Below, piece by piece: positions 32,477 to 39,270 of a stretch of 54,046 nucleotides of DNA; the first letter of the stretch is position 1, and the number at the start of each line of letters is the position of its first letter. Made by a program: the position numbers and the translations under genes. The stretch comes from Lachnospiraceae bacterium (lineage in GTDB: Bacteria > Bacillota > Clostridia > Lachnospirales > Lachnospiraceae), in the NCBI GenBank assembly GCA_900767585.1, contig CAAFZP010000130.1, forward strand, positions 1 through 54,046, given 5' to 3'. The notes beneath the pieces are model-generated. The model was not told the DNA's origin and did no database searches. It was given only the letters and a program-made list of their open reading frames with translations.

Positions 32477-33308
32477 GTTTTTGATCGTAGCAAATACAGA
32501 TAAAGATATCAATTTAAAACTTTCCCAGGATATTGTTGCCTATATCACGAAGAAGGGTGCAACAGCCATGGTTGTAAGTGACATAGAAGCGCACTATGAC
32601 AAGGCGGTCATCCGGCCTGAGTTTTTGGAAGGTGTAGAAGTTGTAATTGTGCTTGGCGGAGATGGAACGATGCTTCGCGCAGCGCATGGGATTGGAACCT
32701 ACGATGTTCCTCTTATGGGCATCAATCTCGGTACCGTTGGATTTTTGACTGAGATTGAAGTCTCAAATGCCTACAAAGCAGTCGATCGTCTGCTTGCGGG
32801 TGATTTTAAAATAGAAAAAAGAATGATGATTGAAGGGAAAATAAAGGATAAGTATTTTTCGTGTTTGAACGATGTTGTGATTACACGTGCCGGCTTTTCC
32901 AGGATTATCGGACTGAATATCTATGTAAACGATCAGTTGTTAGACACATATGAGGCAGATGGTGTGATCGTAGCAACGCCAACAGGTTCCACCGGCTATA
33001 ATCTGTCTGCCGGTGGTCCGATCATCAGCCCAAAGGCAAGGGCAGTTGTTGTGACGCCGATTTCTCCTCATTCGCTTACCTCCAAGAGCGTTGTGTTTGA
33101 CAGTACAGACCATATCCGGATTAAAGTTGTCAAGAAGCGGAGAACACAGGAAACAGAGGCAATCGTATCATTTGATGGCGCAGATAATATCGAATTATCA
33201 GCAGGAGAGAGTGTAGAAGTTACATGTTCTTCGAGAGAAATCCGTCTGATAAAAATGTATGATACAAGCTTTTACGGTGTTTTACGCGAAAAGATAGGGG
33301 GAGCTTAA
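32469..33308 (+). CDS. nadK: NAD kinase
   Basis: NadK makes NADP from NAD. The 279-residue protein has VVIVLGGDGTMLRAAH, MGINLGTVGFLTEIE, and the downstream TPTGSTGYNLSAGGPI segment of the family. ATG 32469 fits the family N-terminus; frames open further upstream lie inside tlyA. argR starts on the base after its stop. Confidence 0.96.
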   Translation: MNKFLIVANTDKDINLKLSQDIVAYITKKGATAMVVSDIEAHYDKAVIRPEFLEGVEVVIVLGGDGTMLRAAHGIGTYDVPLMGINLGTVGFLTEIEVSNAYKAVDRLLAGDFKIEKRMMIEGKIKDKYFSCLNDVVITRAGFSRIIGLNIYVNDQLLDTYEADGVIVATPTGSTGYNLSAGGPIISPKARAVVVTPISPHSLTSKSVVFDSTDHIRIKVVKKRRTQETEAIVSFDGADNIELSAGESVEVTCSSREIRLIKMYDTSFYGVLREKIGGA

Positions 33309-33758
33309 ATGAGCAAGCAGAAACGTCAACAGGCATTGCTGGAATTGATATCAGAATATGAGATTGATACACAGGAAGAACTGACCAGGCGGTTGCAGGC
33401 TTTGGGGTTTGAGACAACCCAGGCAACGATATCCAGAGATATACGAGAATTGAAACTGGAAAAAGTTTCCAGCGAAAGCGGGAAACACAGATATGCTGCA
33501 AGTTTGGAACCGGAGACAGGGACACATGCGTCTTATCAGCATGTATTATCTTCCTGTATTATATCGATGGAAGCTGCCCAGAATATTATTGTGGTAAAGA
33601 CAGTCGCAGGTATGGCGATGGCGGTTGGAGCGGCGATTGACCATCTGTCGATAGATGGGATTTTAGGATGTATTGCAGGGGATGACACACTCTTCCTTGC
33701 GATCCGTGATGGAGAACAGGCAGCGGAAATTATTGGAGAGATAAAAAAATGTTGTTGA
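33309..33758 (+). CDS. argR: Arginine repressor ArgR/AhrC
   Basis: This 149-residue protein has the winged-HTH N-terminus (LLELISEYEIDTQEELTRRL, TTQATISRDIRELKL) and the C-terminal hexamerisation and arginine-binding domain (VVKTVAGMAMAVGAAIDHL, GCIAGDDTLFLAIRD). In the Bacillus order ahrC lies immediately before recN, as here; it overlaps recN by 10 bases. Confidence 0.95.
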   Translation: MSKQKRQQALLELISEYEIDTQEELTRRLQALGFETTQATISRDIRELKLEKVSSESGKHRYAASLEPETGTHASYQHVLSSCIISMEAAQNIIVVKTVAGMAMAVGAAIDHLSIDGILGCIAGDDTLFLAIRDGEQAAEIIGEIKKCC

Positions 33759-35434
33759 CAATGCATATCAAAAATATAGCACTGATTGAAGAAATCGATA
33801 TTGATTTTCAGGATCAGTTAAATATACTGACAGGAGAAACCGGAGCCGGAAAGTCAATTATTATCGGTTCACTTGGAATCTGCCTGGGTGGTAAATTTTC
33901 AAAAGATCTGTTGCGCGATGAAAAAAAGGATGGATTAGTGGAACTCACGTTTTCCGTCGACCGGGAATCAATCCGCAAAGCATTAGAAAAACTCGACGTC
34001 GATCTAGGGGAATCTGACGAATTGCTGATCACCAGACGTCTGTCTCCGAATGGAAGGACAGTGAACCGGGTAAATGATACGACGGTGACAATCAACCGGC
34101 TAAAGGAAATTGCTTCTCTTTTGATCAATCTTCATGCCCAGCATGAACAACAGACGCTTTTGAAGCCGGCAAAACATCTCGAGATGTTAGACCGTTTTGG
34201 TGGTGAACAGATAGAACAACTGAAAAATGATGTTCGGGAAGATTTCCGGATCTATAAGGATTTTTACGAACAGAAGATGCAGGGTGGCATGGATGAAGCA
34301 GAAAGAAATAAGCGGATGGATTTTCTGCGATACCAGATTCATGAGATCCAGGATGCAAAGCTTGTGGAAGGGGAAGATGAACAGCTTGAGCGTCAATATA
34401 AAAAAGCCGTAAATGCAAAAGAAATTCTGCAATGTGCGGATTCGGCTTACGAATTGACAGGGTATGCAGGGAATTCCGCTGCAGAACAGATCGGCCGGGC
34501 GCTCCGTGAGATGCATAGGCTCAAAGAACTCGATCCGGATTTTTCGGATACTGTATCCCTCCTGCAGGATGTAGATGAACTGCTTTCTGATTTCAACAGG
34601 GAAATCAGTGAGTACATGAAAGATATGGAATTTGATGAATCCGAGTTCCGCGATATGGAATACCGGCTTGACCAGATCAATTCCCTGAAAGCAAAATATG
34701 GAGTCACGATTCCGGATATTTTAAAGAGTCTCTCGGATTTTGAACAGGAGTATGAAAAATTAACCGGCTACGAATCCTATATGCAGGAGCTCGAAAAAAA
34801 ATATCAGGCACAGAAAGAAAAACTGGAAGCAAGCAGTGAGAAATTGTCGAAAGAGCGAAAAAAACAGGCAGAGGCGCTTTGCCGGATCATCCGGACATCG
34901 CTTGAGGATATGAATTTTAATACGGTTCAATTTGAGATGCGGTTTCAAAAAACGCCATCTTATAGCGCAAATGGATTTGACGATGCCTGCTTTTATATCT
35001 CGACAAATATCGGGTCTGATCTACGTCCTTTGCACGAAGTTGCATCCGGTGGTGAACTTTCAAGGATTATGCTTGCCATGAAATCCTGCCTTGCGAATCA
35101 GGACGACACACCGACCCTGGTATTTGACGAAATTGACGTCGGAATCAGTGGAAGGACTGCGCAGAAGGTTGCCGAAAAAATGTCGATTTTATCCAGACAT
35201 CATCAGGTAATCTGTATCACGCATCTTTCGCAGATTGCGGCGATGGCAGACGCTCATTATCTGATAGAGAAAAATGTGGAAAACAAAAAGACAATTACCA
35301 ATATCCGTCTTTTGTCAAAAGAAGAAGAAATTGAAGAACTCGCACGTTTGATCGGAGGCGCAAAAATCACAGAGACGACGATAAAGACCGTGACAGAAAT
35401 GAAAGGATTGGCAGAACAGGCAAAAATAAACTGA
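33749..35434 (+). CDS. recN: DNA repair protein RecN
   Basis: RecN is an SMC-like ATPase that acts early at double-strand breaks. The 561-residue protein has N-terminal Walker A TGETGAGKSIIIGSL, a central coiled coil (about residues 150-370), the ABC signature EVASGGELSRIMLAMK, and Walker B PTLVFDEIDVGISG. The start at 33749 gives MLLTMHIKNIALIEEIDI, close to the Bacillus N-terminus; ATG 33761 is the alternative. Confidence 0.96.
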   Translation: MLLTMHIKNIALIEEIDIDFQDQLNILTGETGAGKSIIIGSLGICLGGKFSKDLLRDEKKDGLVELTFSVDRESIRKALEKLDVDLGESDELLITRRLSPNGRTVNRVNDTTVTINRLKEIASLLINLHAQHEQQTLLKPAKHLEMLDRFGGEQIEQLKNDVREDFRIYKDFYEQKMQGGMDEAERNKRMDFLRYQIHEIQDAKLVEGEDEQLERQYKKAVNAKEILQCADSAYELTGYAGNSAAEQIGRALREMHRLKELDPDFSDTVSLLQDVDELLSDFNREISEYMKDMEFDESEFRDMEYRLDQINSLKAKYGVTIPDILKSLSDFEQEYEKLTGYESYMQELEKKYQAQKEKLEASSEKLSKERKKQAEALCRIIRTSLEDMNFNTVQFEMRFQKTPSYSANGFDDACFYISTNIGSDLRPLHEVASGGELSRIMLAMKSCLANQDDTPTLVFDEIDVGISGRTAQKVAEKMSILSRHHQVICITHLSQIAAMADAHYLIEKNVENKKTITNIRLLSKEEEIEELARLIGGAKITETTIKTVTEMKGLAEQAKIN

Positions 35435-35461
35435 TTATCTAATTTAAAATATCAGATACTA
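35432..35461 (+). promoter_or_regulatory. Possible sigma-G/sigma-F promoter of spoIVB
   Basis: TGATTA at 35432-35437 and GATACTA at 35455-35461, 17-base spacer, resemble the forespore consensus (TGAATA, CATACTA). It overlaps the recN stop and touches the recN terminator, so a transcript starting about 35467 would lack the full left arm of that hairpin. Confidence 0.35.
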
Positions 35462-35493
35462 AGAGTACATGGACAAACATGTACTCTTTTTTT
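35461..35493 (+). terminator. Intrinsic terminator after recN
   Basis: AAGAGTACATG at 35461-35471 pairs perfectly with CATGTACTCTT at 35478-35488 and is followed by a T tract to 35493. Confidence 0.9.
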
Positions 35494-35545
35494 GTTTATA
35501 TGTTCCAAAAAGAAAGGTCGGAAAAAATCGAAGGAGGGAATCTGT

Positions 35546-36634
35546 ATGAAAGCATATCGAAATACGTTATTTTTTGTTTTTATCGCTTTGATCGTTATAC
35601 TTTTCTATCATAACCGGGAATATATATATCCGGATGAAAGTAAAAAAACAAATGCAGACATATATGAAAAAATGAATCAGGATGAGATTTCTGCTGTATC
35701 ATCGGATGGAGAAGCTGCACGTATGGTCTGTCCTTCAGGAGAACCGGTAGGAATCTATGTAAAAACAAAAGGCGTTATGGTTGTTTCTGTCAATGAAATT
35801 GATAGTCAGGAAGGAAAACAGCCATCTCCGTGTGAAGGAATTTTAAACCCCGGCGATTATATTATGCGAATCAATGGACAGCAGGTGCGTGATAAGGCGG
35901 CCATGATAAAAAAGATACAGGAAAGTAACGGACATGAGATATCGATGTATGTACACAGGGAAAGTAATGATTTTCAATTCCGTGTAACACCGGTCATGTC
36001 CAAATCCGGAACGTATGTGATTGGTGTATGGGTAAAGGACGACATTGCGGGAATTGGGACAATCACGTATACAGATGGAAACCGGTTTGCTGCACTTGGG
36101 CATAGCATAAATGATAACGATACAGGACTTACATTCTGTGTTTCGGATGGCGCAATCTATAAAACAACGATTGTCCGAATCAGAAAACCACAACCACATA
36201 TGCCGGGGCGGCTGGAAGGAGTCATTAATTATGCTGACCAGTTTGTGATTGGACGTGTAGAAGAAAATAACACATTTGGAATCCGTGGGTATCTCACAAA
36301 GAAACAACAGAGCTTATCCGTGGAAGAAAAAGTACCGATCGCAAAAAAAGAGGATGTTCATACAGGAAAGGCATACCTGCGTTCTTCTCTGTCAGGAGAA
36401 TCCGAAGATTATGAGATCCGGATTGTGACTGTGGACGCAGATAATGAGAACGGAAAATGTATGGAAATTGCGGTTGTGGACGAAAGATTACTTTCACTCA
36501 CAGGGGGGATTGTGCAGGGAATCAGCGGGACACCAATTTTGCAGGATGGAAAACTGATTGGCGCAGTCACGCATGTTTTTGTTGATGATTCTACGAGAGG
36601 ATACGGTATTTTTATTGAAGAAATGATGAAGTGA
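35546..36634 (+). CDS. spoIVB: SpoIVB forespore serine peptidase
   Basis: SpoIVB (family S55) is secreted from the forespore and signals pro-sigma-K activation. The 362-residue protein has one N-terminal membrane helix (about residues 7-23), a PDZ domain (GDYIMRINGQQVRDKAAMIK) and the S55 protease domain, with FAALGHSIND (catalytic His) and GISGTPILQDGKLIGAVTHV (catalytic Ser). The start at ATG 35546 has AAGGAGGG 6 bases upstream. As in Bacillus it lies between recN and spo0A. Confidence 0.95.
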   Translation: MKAYRNTLFFVFIALIVILFYHNREYIYPDESKKTNADIYEKMNQDEISAVSSDGEAARMVCPSGEPVGIYVKTKGVMVVSVNEIDSQEGKQPSPCEGILNPGDYIMRINGQQVRDKAAMIKKIQESNGHEISMYVHRESNDFQFRVTPVMSKSGTYVIGVWVKDDIAGIGTITYTDGNRFAALGHSINDNDTGLTFCVSDGAIYKTTIVRIRKPQPHMPGRLEGVINYADQFVIGRVEENNTFGIRGYLTKKQQSLSVEEKVPIAKKEDVHTGKAYLRSSLSGESEDYEIRIVTVDADNENGKCMEIAVVDERLLSLTGGIVQGISGTPILQDGKLIGAVTHVFVDDSTRGYGIFIEEMMK

Positions 36635-36642
36635 AAGAATGC

Positions 36643-36649
36643 TGTCGAA
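36643..36649 (+). promoter_or_regulatory. Candidate Spo0A box
   Basis: TGTCGAA matches the 0A-box core exactly, 8 bases after spoIVB and 70 bases upstream of the next -35. Two partial matches, TGTCAAT at 36681 and TGTCGCA at 36694, follow. A 7-base match is weak alone, but the location before a spo0A gene supports autoregulation. Confidence 0.4.
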
Positions 36650-36719
36650 AAATACAGGTGCAGAAATTGGCGGAAAATGCTGTCAATATCTACTGTCGCA
36701 ACTTGCGTTTTATTATGTA

Positions 36720-36748
36720 TTGCCCTCGCAAAATAATGAATCTATAAT
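36720..36748 (+). promoter_or_regulatory. Promoter of the first spo0A-like gene
   Basis: TTGCCC at 36720-36725 and perfect TATAAT at 36743-36748, 17-base spacer, about 34 bases upstream of the start codon. Confidence 0.65.
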
Positions 36749-36782
36749 ATCTTTGATATCAAGATTAGAGGGGGATAGTTTT

Positions 36783-37577
36783 ATGAAGACAAAAGTGCTT
36801 ATCATAAAACATGATGTGAAATCTGCCACCAGATTAAAACAGCAGATTTCGAAGAACAAGGATATTTGGGTAAGTGATGTGATATCGGATGGAGGTCAGG
36901 CTGCTTCTGCAATCCGGACACAGAACCCAAATGTAATTTTACTTGATTTTCTGCTTCCAAACCTCGATGGCCTGGCGGTCATGGAGGAAGTGAATGGATG
37001 GGGAAACCGTGGCTATCATTTTTTGCTGCAGGGGAACAGCAGTCAGATAAAATTTGCGCAGACGACATGCAGAGAAAATACGGATCATATATTTGTACGA
37101 TTTCTTGATGAAGAGTGTGAGAGACCGGATATGGAAAAAGAAATTCTGACTTTGGCAAAATGCAGACAGACAGGTATAAGTGTATGTCAGGCGGAAGAAA
37201 GTGATGTGGATGACCGGGCAAAATTGGAGGTGAAGGTGACAGAAATCATTCATGAAGTGGGTGTGCCGGCGCATATCAAAGGATATCAATATTTGCGCAG
37301 TTCGATTCTTATGGCAGTCAACGATATGGATATCCTTGATTCAATCACAAAGCAGTTATATCCATCGATTGCGAAGGAATATCAGACTACACCGTCAAGG
37401 GTCGAACGAGCCATCCGTCATGCAATCGAAGTGGCATGGAGCCGGGGGAATTCTGATACAATGCATGAATTGTTTGGCTATACACTTCAGCGCGGTAAGA
37501 TAAAGCCGACAAATTCCGAATTTATTGCACTCATTGCTGACAAAATACGACTTGAATCGAAGATGAAGAGCGCATAG
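36783..37577 (+). CDS. Spo0A paralogue with degenerate receiver domain
   Basis: This 264-residue protein is a two-domain Spo0A-type response regulator. The receiver (1-125) keeps the phosphorylation-site strand VILLDFLLPNLDGLAV, but other active-site positions have changed: the ADD acidic pair reads KHD, the Thr/Ser after strand 4 is replaced (FLLQGNSS), and the conserved Lys-Pro reads RF (IFVRFLDEE). The output domain (about 150-264) is canonical, with GVPAHIKGYQYLR, PSRVERAIRHAIEVAWSRGN and KPTNSEFIALIADK. An in-frame start exists at 36639, but ATG 36783 has GAGGGGG upstream and fits the family. It occupies the usual spo0A position after spoIVB; a second Spo0A follows. It may act without, or with altered, phosphorylation (inference). 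Confidence 0.9.
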   Translation: MKTKVLIIKHDVKSATRLKQQISKNKDIWVSDVISDGGQAASAIRTQNPNVILLDFLLPNLDGLAVMEEVNGWGNRGYHFLLQGNSSQIKFAQTTCRENTDHIFVRFLDEECERPDMEKEILTLAKCRQTGISVCQAEESDVDDRAKLEVKVTEIIHEVGVPAHIKGYQYLRSSILMAVNDMDILDSITKQLYPSIAKEYQTTPSRVERAIRHAIEVAWSRGNSDTMHELFGYTLQRGKIKPTNSEFIALIADKIRLESKMKSA

Positions 37578-37588
37578 GGGAGATTTAT

Positions 37589-37611
37589 CCACAAAAAGAA
37601 AATTTCTGTGG
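37589..37611. other. Hairpin between the two spo0A genes
   Basis: CCACA at 37589-37593 pairs with TGTGG at 37607-37611, with three more A-T pairs inside after one mismatch. It lies 12 bases after the first spo0A stop and just upstream of the next -35. No T tract follows, so it is either a weak terminator or a regulatory dyad. Confidence 0.4.
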
Positions 37612-37619
37612 AAATGCGC

Positions 37620-37648
37620 TTGACAACAGTATTTTGAAATTATATCAT
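37620..37648 (+). promoter_or_regulatory. Promoter of the second spo0A gene
   Basis: Perfect TTGACA at 37620-37625 and TATCAT at 37643-37648, 17-base spacer, 55 bases upstream of the start codon. The two spo0A genes thus have separate promoters. Confidence 0.65.
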
Positions 37649-37703
37649 CTTCCTATGGTTAATTTGATTGATAGGAGGGTGGTTCTAAGAAGGAGAGGAT
37701 AAT

Positions 37704-38522
37704 ATGAATACGGAGAGAATCAGGGTGATGATTGCAGATGCCGGCTATGAGATGCTGGGACGGCAGTTAGAAACCTGCAGTGGGGAGCGATTCGAGATTG
37801 TGTGTTGTACTGCAAATGGTAATGAAGTATATGACCAGGTAGTTCAGTCACAGCCGGATGTATTATTGATGGATGTTTTTATTACCAATGTAGATGGGCT
37901 GGAGGTATTAGAACAACTTCGGGAGAATACATCGCTTGCAGAATTAAGAATCATTTTTTTATCAACAGTTGGTTCAAGCAGGATTATCAACATGGCATTT
38001 AATCTGGGGGCAGATTATTATGTGATGAAACCGTGTAATCCAAAAGTATTGGCAAAAAGAATTATTCAGATTGCGGACCTTTCGAAGACTGGGGAGATGA
38101 CGGAGGAACGCAAAGAAGAGGATAAGGATCTGCCAGGTGGTCAAATGTATGACTATGGTATGCATTCAATTGAAAACGATGTTACGGAGATTATTCGCGA
38201 GATCGGCATACCAGCGCATATCAAAGGATATCAATACATACGTGAAGGTATCATGATGGCAGTGAATGATATGAATATGCTCAATTATATTACAAAGCTG
38301 TTGTATCCAAGTATTGCTAAAAAATATAAGACGACATCAAGCAGCGTAGAGCGCGCAATCCGACATGCCATTGAAGTTGCATGGGGAAGAGGTAAAATTG
38401 ATGTCATTGAAGATATGTTTGGCTATACGGTAAGTGCGGGGAAAGGGAAACCGACAAATTCAGAATTTATCGCACTTATTGCAGACAAGCTTCGGATTGA
38501 GTATAAAATGCATGCAAGCTAA
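37704..38522 (+). CDS. spo0A: Sporulation response regulator Spo0A (second copy)
   Basis: This 272-residue Spo0A has a receiver with VLLMDVFITNVDGLEVL (phospho-Asp strand), FLSTVG (Ser at the Thr position) and YYVMKPCNPK (conserved Lys-Pro), but the acidic pair ADD reads ADA. The output domain is well conserved (GIPAHIKGYQYIREGI, SSVERAIRHAIEVAWGRGK, KPTNSEFIALIADKLR), yet the Arg just before VERAIRH, present in Bacillus Spo0A and in the paralogue upstream, is Ser here. It is the better candidate for the phosphorylated master regulator, because Asp, Ser and Lys are kept. AAGGAGAGG precedes the ATG. Which of the two copies drives sporulation cannot be decided from sequence. Confidence 0.93.
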   Translation: MNTERIRVMIADAGYEMLGRQLETCSGERFEIVCCTANGNEVYDQVVQSQPDVLLMDVFITNVDGLEVLEQLRENTSLAELRIIFLSTVGSSRIINMAFNLGADYYVMKPCNPKVLAKRIIQIADLSKTGEMTEERKEEDKDLPGGQMYDYGMHSIENDVTEIIREIGIPAHIKGYQYIREGIMMAVNDMNMLNYITKLLYPSIAKKYKTTSSSVERAIRHAIEVAWGRGKIDVIEDMFGYTVSAGKGKPTNSEFIALIADKLRIEYKMHAS

Positions 38523-38560
38523 TAATTATGCATGTGAAATATACGAAAGGAGATAAAGAC

Positions 38561-39163
38561 GTGGCAACGGAAGGAACAAGAGATGGTGGTTCCAGCATGA
38601 ACAGAGGACAAGGCAAGTATTTTGACCGTGAGAAGAGGCAGGGAGGTGGAACAAGATTCCAAAAACCTGACCGACCGGCGGCATCCCGTGGAGACAGACC
38701 TGCAGGAGGAGACCGGCAGCCGCGGGCAAATAAACCATATGGAGATAAAAGCCGTGGAGACAGACCATATGGAGAAAGGTCAAATGGAGACAGACCATAT
38801 GGAGACAGAAGTCGTGGAGACAAACCATATGGGGACAGACCACCACGCAATGAACGTCCAAACCGAAACTACGGAGGTGCTCCTAAGTTTCCGAAGAAGG
38901 ATGAGGAAGAAGAAGATAGAAGCAGAAGAAGTAAGCCGACTCATCCAAAAGAAAGTAAGCCGACGGTATCGATTCCAGACAAGAATAAGGTTCAGATGCG
39001 TTTAGAGAAGGAACAGAAGTCGGTTAAGAAAAAGCAGAACAATAAAAAACGTGAATCCAACCGTCCGCAACCGAGACAGAAACGATCCAACAATATTAAT
39101 TATACGAAAAACTATGCAAATGGTGCGTATGATGATTATGAGGATTTTGATGATTGGGAGTAA
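38561..39163 (+). CDS. Arg/Gly/Asp-rich disordered protein of unknown function
   Basis: I do not recognise this protein of about 200 residues. It is almost wholly low complexity: an RGG-like N-terminus with repeats of the type PYGDRSRGD (five units), a K/E/R-rich middle, a basic stretch (KKKQNNKKRESNRPQPRQKR) and an acidic tail (YDDYEDFDDWE). No hydrophobic core or membrane helix is visible, so it is probably disordered and may bind RNA or anionic polymers (inference). The start is taken as GTG 38561, since AAAGGAG lies 9 bases upstream; an ATG at 38528 is in frame but has no site. It follows spo0A by 38 bases and may be co-transcribed. Confidence 0.7.
   Translation: MATEGTRDGGSSMNRGQGKYFDREKRQGGGTRFQKPDRPAASRGDRPAGGDRQPRANKPYGDKSRGDRPYGERSNGDRPYGDRSRGDKPYGDRPPRNERPNRNYGGAPKFPKKDEEEEDRSRRSKPTHPKESKPTVSIPDKNKVQMRLEKEQKSVKKKQNNKKRESNRPQPRQKRSNNINYTKNYANGAYDDYEDFDDWE
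38732..38842 (+). repeat. In-frame short tandem repeats within the Arg/Gly-rich gene
   Basis: The block CCATATGGAGA with GTGGAGACA or a variant recurs five times in about 110 bases, encoding PYGD/E-(S/R)-x-G-D units. The repeats preserve the frame and probably vary in number between strains. Confidence 0.75.
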
Positions 39164-39170
39164 AGAATAT

Positions 39171-39201
39171 GGCACTATGCTTAAGCGTATAGTGCCTTTT
39201 T
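39171..39201 (+). terminator. Terminator after the Arg/Gly-rich gene
   Basis: GGCACTAT at 39171-39178 pairs with ATAGTGCC at 39189-39196, followed by five T. Confidence 0.8.
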
Positions 39202-39203
39202 AC

Positions 39204-39232
39204 TTGTTTCTGATTCCGGAATGTGATATGAT
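39204..39232 (+). promoter_or_regulatory. Promoter of the acidic membrane-protein gene
   Basis: TTGTTT at 39204-39209 and TATGAT at 39227-39232 are 17 bases apart; the start codon is 39 bases further on. Confidence 0.55.
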
Positions 39233-39270
39233 ATTTTTAATTGCGGGTATACCACGTATGGAGGATTAAT

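Noticed and set aside
36639..36782. 48-residue N-terminal extension of the first Spo0A copy
   Set aside because: It covers the promoter and the 0A-box cluster; a good ribosome site precedes ATG 36783.
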